Assembly: GCA_031404455.1 (NCBI GenBank)
Contig: JANNHP010000075.1
Span: 1-29,536, forward strand
DNA from: JANNHP01 sp031404455
GTDB taxonomy: Bacteria > Planctomycetota > JAJSAM01 > JAJVHW01
Direction of reading: 5' to 3'
Length of the DNA: 29,536 bases
Shown here: in pieces, positions 1 to 7,468 of the stretch
How positions within the stretch are numbered: position 1 is the stretch's first letter
Layout of the letters: each line of letters starts with the position of its first letter
Translations under genes and position numbers: made by a program
Notes under the pieces: model-generated
The model's database searches: none
Told to the model about the DNA's origin: nothing
What the model saw: the letters and a program-made list of their open reading frames with translations, nothing else

Positions 1-827
1 TGCTCCATCACGGTCACGAGCAGCTTCGGCGGCAGTTCGCGGAACCTCTCGTCGAACTTCCCGACGAGCGCGGTCGGCCACTCGACGAGGTTCGTCACCT
101 CTTCGAGGAGCGCCTCGCGCACCGCGAGTCCGTTCACGAGCTTCCGCGCCGACGCGAGCACCGCCGCCTTGCGCTCCTCCGGGTCCGCGATGACGAACGC
201 CTTGCGGAGTTTCGAGAGGTAGTCGTCGCGCGACGCCGAGTCGAGGCGCACCTCGCGCGTTTCCTCGGTCGCGAGGAACGGATGCCCGCGCGTCGTCCGG
301 CCGGCGTCGAGTCCGGCGACGCTGCACGCGACGACGTCGCCGCCGAGGAGCGCCACGACGCCGCGGATCGGCCGCGCGAACTGCACGGGGCCGCCCCACC
401 GCATCACCTTCTTCCACTTCACGAGCCCCGGGAGCTTCGGCAGCACCTCGGCGGCGATCTGCGACGCGGCGCGGCCCGGCGTGCGCTTCATCGCGAAGAC
501 GCACTCGGCGTCGCGCTGGAGCTCCGTCGCGGGGACTCCGGCCTTCCTCGCGAACCCCTCCGCGGCCTTCGTCGGCGCACCGGACGGATCGAACGCCGAC
601 GAGAGCTTCGGCCCGTTCAGCCGCTCCTCGCGATCCGGCGTACGGTCTCCGAGTCCGTGCGCCCAGACGGCGATCCTGCGCGGTGTCCACGCCGCGCTCG
701 TCGAGACCGGGGCGAGTCCCGCTCCCGTGAGTTCCTTGCTCAAGCCTTCCATCAAAGATCTGGCCGCCTCGGCCAGATCTTTGGGAGGCAGTTCCTCGCA
801 GCGCAGTTCGAAGAGGAGGTCGCCCAC
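1..827 (-). CDS. glyS: Glycine--tRNA ligase beta subunit, N-terminal part (cut by window start)
   Basis: Beta subunit of the bacterial alpha2beta2 glycyl-tRNA synthetase, which charges tRNA-Gly in the cytoplasm. About 275 N-terminal residues are present; the rest lies outside the window. Translation gives family hallmarks: FELRCEELPPKDL near the start, RPIRGVVALLGG, then TRGHPFL, and at the edge EEVTNLVEWPTALVGKFDE followed by RELPPKLLVTVME. I chose the GTG at 827-825 because it is only 3 bases past the stop of the upstream TPR/HEAT gene and gives the conserved start VGDLLFELRCEELP. No strong Shine-Dalgarno is visible, so translation may be coupled to the upstream gene. A perfect 14-bp hairpin lies at codons 15-25. 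The family match is clear; the GTG start is an inference. Confidence 0.95.
   Translation of the reverse strand, partial: MGDLLFELRCEELPPKDLAEAARSLMEGLSKELTGAGLAPVSTSAAWTPRRIAVWAHGLGDRTPDREERLNGPKLSSAFDPSGAPTKAAEGFARKAGVPATELQRDAECVFAMKRTPGRAASQIAAEVLPKLPGLVKWKKVMRWGGPVQFARPIRGVVALLGGDVVACSVAGLDAGRTTRGHPFLATEETREVRLDSASRDDYLSKLRKAFVIADPEERKAAVLASARKLVNGLAVREALLEEVTNLVEWPTALVGKFDERFRELPPKLLVTVME
753..783 (-). repeat. Perfect 14-bp inverted repeat inside the start of glyS
   Basis: The arms CAAAGATCTGGCCG (753-766) and CGGCCAGATCTTTG (770-783) are exact reverse complements separated by 3 bases. In the glyS mRNA this would form a very stable hairpin about 45 bases after the GTG start. The AAAGATCT part is AT-rich for this genome. 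The sequence is also coding (about P-K-D-L-A-E-A-A-R-S-L). A role in translation control or as a protein-binding site is speculation. Confidence 0.85.
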
Positions 828-830
828 GAT

Positions 831-2510
831 CTACTTCGGTCCCGGCTGGTCGGCGAGCCACGTGCGAGCCTCGCTGGTGATGCGCGTCCGCTCGGCCTCC
901 TCGACCGGCCCCTTGTCGCCGCCGAACGTGACGAACGCGACCGCGCGGAAGAAGTCGTAGCCGGCGCGCCAGGTCGCCTCGATCGGATCGTCCATCGCGG
1001 GGAGCCCGTACCGGGCGACGCGGACTTTCGATCCCTTCTCCACCCGGCTGTAGAGCGCGGCGAGCGCGATCACGGCGTTGCGCTTCGCCGTCGACGACGA
1101 CGTCGTGCCCCACCACTTCCGGTAGAGGGCGAGCTCCGCCGGCCAGTCAGCGTCCGCGGTGCGCACGTTCAGATCGGCGCGGAACCACTTGCCCGTGCGG
1201 GCGGCGAAGCCCTGGACCGCCCACTCGCGGACGTCCGGATCCGGATCGCTGAGAGCTTCGTAGAGGATCGGGACGATCGCGTCGGTCGGGAGTCGCGAGA
1301 TCGCGTGAGCGACCTCCTTGCGCACCGCCGGGTCGGGCTCGCGCTCGGTCGGGTGCGCGAGGAGGATCTCGAGGATCGTGACCGTCTGCGGGTCGCCGAG
1401 GTCGCCGATGAGCCGCATCGCGGCGAGACGCTGTCCCGGCGTGCCCGACTCGCGCAGGAGGAGCCGGTAGACGTCGGCGGGGAGTGCGGGCCACTTGTAG
1501 TTGCGCATCTCCTCGAGTGTGCGCTGCACGACGTTCGGGTCCGGCGACTTGAGCCGCTGCACCAGCGTCTCCGGCGTGCTCGCTTCGGGGGCGTCCCACG
1601 ACTTGGGGTCCGCCTTCAGGTCGTCGAGCAGCTTCGTCGCCCAGCGCGCAGGGTCGGTGCCCGGGAGTTCGCGCACGAGGTCGTTGAGCACCGCGGCGGC
1701 GTCCTCGTTCTGCTTGAGCTGGCGGTAGATGCGGAAGAGCGAGACGTACGCTTCCTCGTCCCTCGGATCGGCATTGCGAACCATCTCCCAGTGCTCGGCC
1801 GACTCCTTGAACTTCTCCTGGTACATCAGGTCCGCGGCGAGCAGCTTGCGTGCGCCCGAGTTCCCGGGATCGGTCGAGAGCACCGCGCGGAACTCCGGCT
1901 CGGCCTCAAGGAAGCGCTTCCTCTGGAGCTTCAGCATGCCGAGGAGGAGCCGGGCCTCGGAGTCGTTCGGGCGCTCGCCGAGGAACTGGTGGAGCACGTA
2001 CTCGGCGTCGCTCGGGAGCCGTTTCTCCCAGAGCGTCTGCGCGAGCTCGATCGCCGCCGCCGCCTTGAAGTTGTTCGAGATGCGCAGCGCCTGCCGCAGC
2101 TCCGAGATCGCCGTGTCGAGATCGCCGCGGAACCGCGCGACCCGTCCGAGCCCGAGGTGCGCCGGGGCGTAGATGAGCCCGCCCGCCTCCTTCGCCTTCT
2201 CGAAGCAGTCGCGCGATTCGTCGAGGACCCGGATCGCCTCCTCCGACGGCTTGCCGCCGTTCTTCGCGAGGGCCGCGTTGCCGAGCGCGCGGCCGAGGAG
2301 GTACCAGTTCTCGGGCGTCCCCTCCTTGGCCTGCGCGCGCGCCGCCGTGACGGCGATTTCGGCCTTGCCCTCCTCGACGAGCTTGTCCTGCGCGGCGAGC
2401 TCGGCCTTGAGCGCTTCGAGCGGATCGACCTTCGAGTCGTCGTCCGCGAACGCCGCGATCGCGCCGAGCGCCAGCGCCGCCGCTGCGAGGAACGCGAAGA
2501 TGCGACTCAT
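831..2510 (-). CDS. Exported TPR/HEAT-repeat protein nested between glyQ and glyS
   Basis: A 559-residue protein of unknown function. Residues 1-22 form a Sec signal peptide (MSRIFAFLAAAALALGAIAA, then FADDD) with probable cleavage after AFA, so the mature protein should be extracytoplasmic. Residues about 55-330 read as tandem tetratricopeptide repeats (for example YAPAHLGLGRVARFRGDLD and SEARLLLGMLKLQRKRFLEAE). Residues about 340-480 look like HEAT repeats (QRLAAMRLIGDLGDPQ and DPDPDVREWAVQGFAARTG). TPR and HEAT arrays are protein-binding scaffolds. The ATG at 2510 overlaps the glyQ stop (ATGA), and glyS starts 3 bases after this stop, so it is tightly coupled with both. No catalytic motif is visible. 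An exported protein between two cytoplasmic synthetase subunits is unusual, and no link to glycine charging can be read from the sequence. Confidence 0.9.
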   Translation of the reverse strand: MSRIFAFLAAAALALGAIAAFADDDSKVDPLEALKAELAAQDKLVEEGKAEIAVTAARAQAKEGTPENWYLLGRALGNAALAKNGGKPSEEAIRVLDESRDCFEKAKEAGGLIYAPAHLGLGRVARFRGDLDTAISELRQALRISNNFKAAAAIELAQTLWEKRLPSDAEYVLHQFLGERPNDSEARLLLGMLKLQRKRFLEAEPEFRAVLSTDPGNSGARKLLAADLMYQEKFKESAEHWEMVRNADPRDEEAYVSLFRIYRQLKQNEDAAAVLNDLVRELPGTDPARWATKLLDDLKADPKSWDAPEASTPETLVQRLKSPDPNVVQRTLEEMRNYKWPALPADVYRLLLRESGTPGQRLAAMRLIGDLGDPQTVTILEILLAHPTEREPDPAVRKEVAHAISRLPTDAIVPILYEALSDPDPDVREWAVQGFAARTGKWFRADLNVRTADADWPAELALYRKWWGTTSSSTAKRNAVIALAALYSRVEKGSKVRVARYGLPAMDDPIEATWRAGYDFFRAVAFVTFGGDKGPVEEAERTRITSEARTWLADQPGPK

Positions 2511-3373
2511 GCGGACTCCTTGCGCGGCGCGAGCGTGGTCATCCACGTCTCCGCGCACGTCTTCGCCAGTTCTCTCACCCGGCCGATGTACTGCGCCCGT
2601 TGGTTGACGCCGATGGCGCCGCGCGCGTCGAGCAGGTTGAAGGTGTGCGACGCGTGCATGCAGTGGTCGTACGCGGGCAGCGGGAGCGGCTTCTCCCGGG
2701 CGCAGAGGTCGAGGCACGTCTTGGCGTGGTCGTCGAAATGGCGCTTCAGCGTCCCCACGTCCGCCGCCTCGAAGTTGAAGGCGCTGAACTGCTGCTCGGT
2801 CTTCTTCGAGACGTCGCCCCAACTGACGCCCTTCACCCACTCGAGGTCGAAGGCGCTGTCCACGTTCTGCAGGTACATCGCGATCCGCTCGAGGCCGTAC
2901 GTGAGCTCCAGGGAGACCGGGTCGAGCGCGATGCCCGCGACCTGCTGGAAGTACGTGTACTGCGTGACCTCCATGCCGTCGAGCGACACCTGCCAGCCGA
3001 GTCCCGCGGCGCCGAGCGTCGGCGATTCCCAGTCGTCCTCCTCGAAGCGGATGTCGTGTTTGCGCAGGTCGATGCCGAGGGCTTCGAGGCTTCCGAGATA
3101 GAGCTCCTGCGAGTTCTCCGGCGCGGGCTTGATGATCACCTGGAACTGGTAGTAGCGCTGGAAGCGGAACGGGTTCTCGCCGTAGCGGCCGTCGGTCGGA
3201 CGGCGGCAGGGCTGGACGTGCGCGCAGCGCCACGGGTCCGGACCGAGCGACATGAGGAACGTGTACGGGCAGAACGTCGCCGCGCCGACCTCGGTGTCGT
3301 AGGGCTGGACGATGACGCAGCCCTGGCGGGCCCAGTAGTCCTCAAGGCGGAGGATCAGCGTCTGGAAGTCCAC
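2507..3373 (-). CDS. glyQ: Glycine--tRNA ligase alpha subunit
   Basis: Catalytic-core subunit (class II fold) of heterotetrameric glycyl-tRNA synthetase. The 288-residue product matches the family end to end: FQTLILRLEDYWARQGCVI, QPYDTEVGAATF, RRPTDGRYGENP, YYQFQVIIKP, FEEDDWESPTLGA, GMEVTQYTYFQQVAG and TYGLERIAMYLQ. Length is as expected (about 290-300). The start is GTG at 3373, four bases after the stop of the upstream NTPase gene, giving the usual start VDFQTLILRLEDYW. Its stop overlaps the ATG of the TPR/HEAT gene by 4 bases. Function is certain from the motifs. The operon with glyS is normal except for the inserted gene between the two. Confidence 0.98.
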   Translation of the reverse strand: MDFQTLILRLEDYWARQGCVIVQPYDTEVGAATFCPYTFLMSLGPDPWRCAHVQPCRRPTDGRYGENPFRFQRYYQFQVIIKPAPENSQELYLGSLEALGIDLRKHDIRFEEDDWESPTLGAAGLGWQVSLDGMEVTQYTYFQQVAGIALDPVSLELTYGLERIAMYLQNVDSAFDLEWVKGVSWGDVSKKTEQQFSAFNFEAADVGTLKRHFDDHAKTCLDLCAREKPLPLPAYDHCMHASHTFNLLDARGAIGVNQRAQYIGRVRELAKTCAETWMTTLAPRKESA

Positions 3374-3377
3374 GGCG

Positions 3378-4598
3378 TCAGTTCCCGACTCCGAGCGCCG
3401 CCTCGAGCTTCGCGATCATGGCGACGAGGCGCGCCTTCGTGTCGCCCTCGGTCGTCGTCGCGAGGAATCGAAGCTGATGGAGCGACGCGCGCGGGAGGTC
3501 CACGCCCGCGTCCGTGACCGACGCCTCGGCCTCTTGGAGGAGTCCCTCGGCGAGCGCGTCGCGCGCGACCTCGAGGTCCTTCGGCGACGCCGTCATCCCG
3601 TGCACGACCTTCTGGAGCATCGGGTGCATCGAGAAGTGCTGCTCGTCGAGCGGTTCGATGATCCCTGCGTGCGCGAGCCACATCACGCCCGAGCCGGACT
3701 CCTCTTGCGTAGCTTCCTTGCTGCGTCCCTTGCGGACGTTGGCGAGGGCGAGGACGAGTGCCTTCACCGGCAGCCCGACCGGATGTGCGACCGAAGCGAG
3801 GAGCAGCAGTTCGAGCGCGGTCGGGTGACGGGCGACGAGGCGGACGATGCGCTGCATCGCGGCGTTCGTGTCGTCGACGGAGATCGGCCCTTCCTTGCCC
3901 TGATACGCCAGCGCCGCGCGCGCGGCGAGCGTCGCCGTGACGGCGAGGCCGTCGAGCGTGCGCACCGGCGGCGCCTTCGCGTCGGGCTGGCTGCTGCGCA
4001 GCATCGACTGTGCCATGCGGCGCGCGCCGTGGCGCGGGACCGGACCGACCTCGCAGACCTGGTCGCCGTCCACGGTGCCGAGCGGCTTCTCCGAGACGAG
4101 GAAGACGTCCGCCGAGTGCTCGCTGGTCGGCGGGAGCGCCGCCATCGCCTCGTCGTTCGACGTGACGCCGTCGATGACGAGCAGCGCCTTCGGCTCCTCG
4201 CCGAGACGCTCGCGCGCGGCTTTCGCCGCCGCCGGGAGGTTCTTCACCGGACCGGAGCCCCGCAGCGACCCGAGCGTCGCCCACGCGAGATCCGAGCCCA
4301 TGCCGAGGTTCACGTACCAGGCGCCGCCGGGGAACCGGTGACCCGCGCGACGGGCGAGTTCGACGGCGACCGTGCTCGCGCCGACGCCCGCCGGCCCGAC
4401 GACCTCGACGCGCCGCGGACGACCCTCGCGGCGGATCTTCTCGAAGATCTGCACGACCCGCTGCATCTCGGGCTTGCGACCGACGACGGGGGCCGCTTTC
4501 AGAGGCAGATTGTGCCGAACCTCGGCGGGCGCCGCGTTCGGATCGGCGGGAACTTCGCCGCCCTCGGGGTTCTGGTCGTTCTTGGAGACGATCGCCAT
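3378..4598 (-). CDS. STAND/NB-ARC-like NTPase with altered P-loop
   Basis: A 406-residue protein resembling the NTPase core of STAND/NB-ARC proteins. It has an entry segment VVGRKPEMQRVVQIF (residues 38-52), a P-loop-like GPAGVGAST (68-76), FPGGAWYVNLG (89-99), and a Walker B-like ALLVIDG (138-144). After about residue 230 it is helical and may be a winged-helix/helical region (AMQRIVRLVARHPTALELLLLASV). The canonical P-loop lysine is replaced by alanine (codon GCG, residue 74), so normal ATP hydrolysis is doubtful. There is no sensor or repeat domain after the core, no signal peptide and no membrane helix. It lies 81 bases after aroA and 4 bases before glyQ. A partner-binding or nucleotide-sensing role is possible; function is unknown. 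The fold call is moderately sure. Confidence 0.8.
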   Translation of the reverse strand: MAIVSKNDQNPEGGEVPADPNAAPAEVRHNLPLKAAPVVGRKPEMQRVVQIFEKIRREGRPRRVEVVGPAGVGASTVAVELARRAGHRFPGGAWYVNLGMGSDLAWATLGSLRGSGPVKNLPAAAKAARERLGEEPKALLVIDGVTSNDEAMAALPPTSEHSADVFLVSEKPLGTVDGDQVCEVGPVPRHGARRMAQSMLRSSQPDAKAPPVRTLDGLAVTATLAARAALAYQGKEGPISVDDTNAAMQRIVRLVARHPTALELLLLASVAHPVGLPVKALVLALANVRKGRSKEATQEESGSGVMWLAHAGIIEPLDEQHFSMHPMLQKVVHGMTASPKDLEVARDALAEGLLQEAEASVTDAGVDLPRASLHQLRFLATTTEGDTKARLVAMIAKLEAALGVGN

Positions 4599-4657
4599 GG
4601 GGAAACGGTCCTCGGGAAGGCGCCAAGGAAAGCAGGAAAGGAGGTTTCGGGGAAGAA

Positions 4658-4671
4658 CGCCGTCGGCGGCG
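4658..4671 (-). terminator. Weak hairpin after aroA
   Basis: CGCCG and CGGCG arms with a 4-base loop lie 9 bases past the aroA stop. Read on the minus strand they are followed by TTCTTCCCC. The stem is only 5 bp, so at best this is a partial terminator between aroA and the NTPase gene. Confidence 0.25.
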
Positions 4672-4679
4672 CGAGCGCG

Positions 4680-5990
4680 TCAACCGCCCGTCAGACGTGC
4701 GAGGTCGTCCCAGAACCCCGGGTAGCTCTTCACCACGCACGCGGGGTCGTCGATGACGACGCCCGGAATCGCGAGCCCCGCGACGGCGAACGCCATCGCG
4801 ATGCGGTGGTCGTGGTGCGTGTCAACGAGACCGCCGTGCTTCGCCGGGCCGACGATCTCGAACCCGTCCGGCAGTTCCGTCGCCTCGCAGCCGAGCGCCC
4901 GCGCCGCCGCGACGACCGTCGCGATCCGGTCGGACTCCTTGATCCGGAGATGCGCCGCGCCGCGGACGCGGGTCGTGCCGGTGGCGACGCAGCCGAGGGC
5001 GCCGACGAGCGGAGCGAGGTCGGGGGCGTCGCGGAGGTCGACGTCGAGGGAGCGGCGGTCGCAGCCGCGGACGCGGACGCCACCGCCCGCGCCGCGTTCG
5101 ACGCCCGCGCCGAACGACGCCAGGACATCGAGAACTCGCCGATCCGCCTGGGGAGACTCGAAGTCGAGTCCGATCCCCTCGACGTCGCCCCCTGCGACGG
5201 CACCCGCGGCGAGGAGGTACGCCGCCGACGACCAGTCGCCCACGAAGCGAGCACCGTCCGCGTCGTAGGGTCGAGGCGCGACGTGGAAGGCGTCAGCCCT
5301 CCATTCCACGCGAGGCGCGTCGTCGCCTCGATCGCCGAACCTCCGCATGGCCCACACCGTCAGTTCGACGTAGGGTCGGGAGGAAACTCCGCCCAGAGGT
5401 CGCACGATCAGTCCGTGCGGCAGCACGGGCCCCACGAGCAGGAGGGCCGAGAGTGCGTGGGACGATTCGGATGCATCGACCTCGACCTCTGCGCGACTCG
5501 GCGGTCCACCGGAGACGACGAGCGGTGCGACCATGCCGCGAGGTCCACATGCGGCGTCCACGGAGACACCGAGCGACCGAAGGGCTGGAACGATCGCGCC
5601 GGCCGGTCGGCTGCGAAGCGACGCGTTCCCGGTCACCGTCGTCGGTCCGGCGCCCAGCGCCGCGACTGCCGCCAGGACGCGCAAGGCGGTTCCCGAGCCT
5701 CCGACGTCGAGAACGGCTCCGCTCGCCGTCAGGACGCCTCGCGTGCCATGCACTTGCAACCACTGGGGTTCCGGCTCGTCGATCGCAACACCGAGCGCCC
5801 GAAGCGCGGCGATCGCATCGAGCGTGTCCTGCGGAAGCGGTCCGCCGGTCCACGAGACGGAGCTCTCCCCTTCGGCGAGCGCCGCGCACACCAGCGCCCG
5901 GATCGCGTGGCTCTTCGACGGCGGCGCGACGACCCGTCCGCGGGCAGGCTTTCCCCACGGCACTTCGAACGGACCGGCACCGATGTCCAT
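4680..5990 (-). CDS. aroA: 3-phosphoshikimate 1-carboxyvinyltransferase (EPSP synthase)
   Basis: Transfers enolpyruvate from PEP to shikimate-3-phosphate, the sixth shikimate-pathway step toward aromatic amino acids. The 436-residue product has PPSKSHAIRAL (residues 23-33, substrate lysine and serine), GNASLRSRP, the DAPDLAPLVGALG stretch carrying the catalytic aspartate, the invariant RIKESDRI, and DTHHDHRIAMAFAVAGL. Length is normal (about 430). The PEP-site motif reads DVGGSGTALR, where most enzymes have GN[AS]GT, so the asparagine is glycine here. I chose ATG 5990 because the conserved N-terminus begins there and it leaves 39 bases to the divergent purC; an in-frame ATG at 6017 would leave 12. 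Its promoter probably lies within or very near the start of purC. Confidence 0.96.
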   Translation of the reverse strand: MDIGAGPFEVPWGKPARGRVVAPPSKSHAIRALVCAALAEGESSVSWTGGPLPQDTLDAIAALRALGVAIDEPEPQWLQVHGTRGVLTASGAVLDVGGSGTALRVLAAVAALGAGPTTVTGNASLRSRPAGAIVPALRSLGVSVDAACGPRGMVAPLVVSGGPPSRAEVEVDASESSHALSALLLVGPVLPHGLIVRPLGGVSSRPYVELTVWAMRRFGDRGDDAPRVEWRADAFHVAPRPYDADGARFVGDWSSAAYLLAAGAVAGGDVEGIGLDFESPQADRRVLDVLASFGAGVERGAGGGVRVRGCDRRSLDVDLRDAPDLAPLVGALGCVATGTTRVRGAAHLRIKESDRIATVVAAARALGCEATELPDGFEIVGPAKHGGLVDTHHDHRIAMAFAVAGLAIPGVVIDDPACVVKSYPGFWDDLARLTGG

Positions 5991-6029
5991 GGCTCTCGTT
6001 AAGCTAGCGCGGGACATGAGGAGACCGGC

Positions 6030-6947
6030 ATGACCGAAGCGCCGCCGCTGATGTACTCGAAGCTCGACGGACTCGAACTCGTGAACCGGGGGAAGGTCCG
6101 CGACATCTACCGCGTGCCGGGCGACACCGCCGACGCCGCGGAGATGCTGCTGCTCGTCGCGACGGACCGGATCTCGGCCTTCGACGTCGTCCTGCCGAAC
6201 GGCATCCCCGACAAGGGCAAGGTGCTGACGCAGACCTCGGCGTACTGGTTCCGGCGGCTCGCCGACATCGTCCCGAACCACGTGATCACCACGAACGTCG
6301 ACGCGATGCCCGCGTCCGTCCGCTGGCATGCGGCGGTGCTCCGGGGCCGCGCGACGCTCTGCAAGAAGTGCGTCCCCTTCCCCGTCGAGTGCGTTGCGCG
6401 CGGCTACCTCGCGGGCAGCGGCCTCAAGGAGTACGACGCGACGGGCGCCGTCTGCGGCAACAAGCTGCCGCCCGGGCTCGCGGAGTCGTCGAAGCTCCCG
6501 GCGCCGATTTTCACCCCCGCCACCAAGGCCGAGACCGGGCACGACGAGAACATCGACTTCAAGCGCATGGCGCAGGTCGTCGGCCTCGAGACCGCCGAGA
6601 AGCTCCGCGACGTCACGATGACGCTGTACGCGCGCGGCCGCGACCTCGCGGAGAAGAAGGGCATCCTCCTCGCCGACACGAAGTTCGAGTTCGGCCTCCA
6701 CGAGGACCGGATCACGCTGATCGACGAGGCGCTCACGCCGGACTCGTCGCGGTACTGGGAGAAGGCGACGTGGGTGCCCGGCCGCGTGCAGCAGAGCTTC
6801 GACAAGCAGCCCGTGCGCGACTGGCTGGAGACGACCGGATGGAACAAGAAGCCGCCCGCGCCGGCGATGCCGCCCGAAGCGATCGAAGCGACGAGCAAGC
6901 GCTATCGCGAGATCTACGAACGCCTCTCCGGGGAGAAGCTCGCGTGA
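6030..6947 (+). CDS. purC: Phosphoribosylaminoimidazole-succinocarboxamide (SAICAR) synthase
   Basis: Joins CAIR and aspartate using ATP in purine biosynthesis. The 305-residue product shows GKVRDIYRVPG (residues 22-32, ATP site), LLVATDRISAFDVVLPNGIPDKG, PVECVARGYLAGSGLKEY, PIFTPATKAETGHDENI, ADTKFEFGLHEDRITLIDEALTPDSSRYW and DKQPVRDWL. The length fits the longer SAICAR-synthase type. AGGAG lies 6 bases before ATG 6030. The gene is divergent from aroA with a 39-base gap, and its stop overlaps the purE start (GTGA). It heads a purC-purE-mtnA operon. Confidence 0.98.
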   Translation: MTEAPPLMYSKLDGLELVNRGKVRDIYRVPGDTADAAEMLLLVATDRISAFDVVLPNGIPDKGKVLTQTSAYWFRRLADIVPNHVITTNVDAMPASVRWHAAVLRGRATLCKKCVPFPVECVARGYLAGSGLKEYDATGAVCGNKLPPGLAESSKLPAPIFTPATKAETGHDENIDFKRMAQVVGLETAEKLRDVTMTLYARGRDLAEKKGILLADTKFEFGLHEDRITLIDEALTPDSSRYWEKATWVPGRVQQSFDKQPVRDWLETTGWNKKPPAPAMPPEAIEATSKRYREIYERLSGEKLA

Positions 6948-7468
6948 GCACGAAGCCGAAAGTCGCCATCCTCATGGGCAGCGACAGCGACCTGCCCACG
7001 ATGAAGAAGTGTCTCGCGGAGCTCGCGCGCCTCGAGGTGCCGCACGACATCGTCGTCGCGTCGGCGCACCGGACGCCCGAGCGCGTCGCGAAGTACGTCG
7101 CGAAGTGCGAGAAGGAGGGCGTGCTCGTCTTCATCTGCGCAGCGGGAGGCGCGGCCCACCTCGCCGGAGCGGTCGCGGCGCAGACGACGCTTCCCGTCCT
7201 CGGCGTGCCGATTGCGGTCGAGCCGTTCAAGGGGCTCGATGCCCTCTTCTCCACTGTGCAGATGCCGCCGGGAATTCCCGTCGGCACGCTCGCCGCGGGC
7301 GATTACGGCGCGACGAACGCCGGCATCCTCGCGGCGCAGATCGTCTCGCTCACCGACCCCGCGCTGCGAGAGCGGCTGAAGAAGGACCGCGAGACGATGC
7401 GCGCGAAGATCCTCGAGAAGAACGCGAAGATGCGCGCGGAGCTCGGACTCCCCCTCGAACGGACGTGA
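6944..7468 (+). CDS. purE: N5-carboxyaminoimidazole ribonucleotide mutase
   Basis: Catalyses the carboxylation/mutase step giving CAIR, the substrate of PurC just upstream. The 174-residue product has the PurE core: LMGSDSDLPTMKKC near the N-terminus (phosphate/CAIR site), VVASAHRTPERV with the conserved SAHR, CAAGGAAHLAGAVAA, LPVLGVPI and GIPVGTLAAGD. Start is GTG 6944 in a GTGA overlap with the purC stop; the stop overlaps the mtnA GTG in the same way. No purK is adjacent, so the N5-CAIR synthase would be elsewhere, or the enzyme may use AIR plus CO2 directly. The motif pattern looks class I, but I cannot settle the class. Confidence 0.97.
   Translation: MSTKPKVAILMGSDSDLPTMKKCLAELARLEVPHDIVVASAHRTPERVAKYVAKCEKEGVLVFICAAGGAAHLAGAVAAQTTLPVLGVPIAVEPFKGLDALFSTVQMPPGIPVGTLAAGDYGATNAGILAAQIVSLTDPALRERLKKDRETMRAKILEKNAKMRAELGLPLERT

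Noticed and set aside
282..3101. Long plus-strand open frame of 939 residues
   Set aside because: It is antisense to glyS, the TPR/HEAT gene and glyQ, is Arg-rich and low-complexity, and matches no family; typical of high-GC frame shadows.
3477..6002. Plus-strand open frame of 841 residues
   Set aside because: Antisense to the NTPase and aroA genes, Arg/Asp-rich, no recognisable domain.
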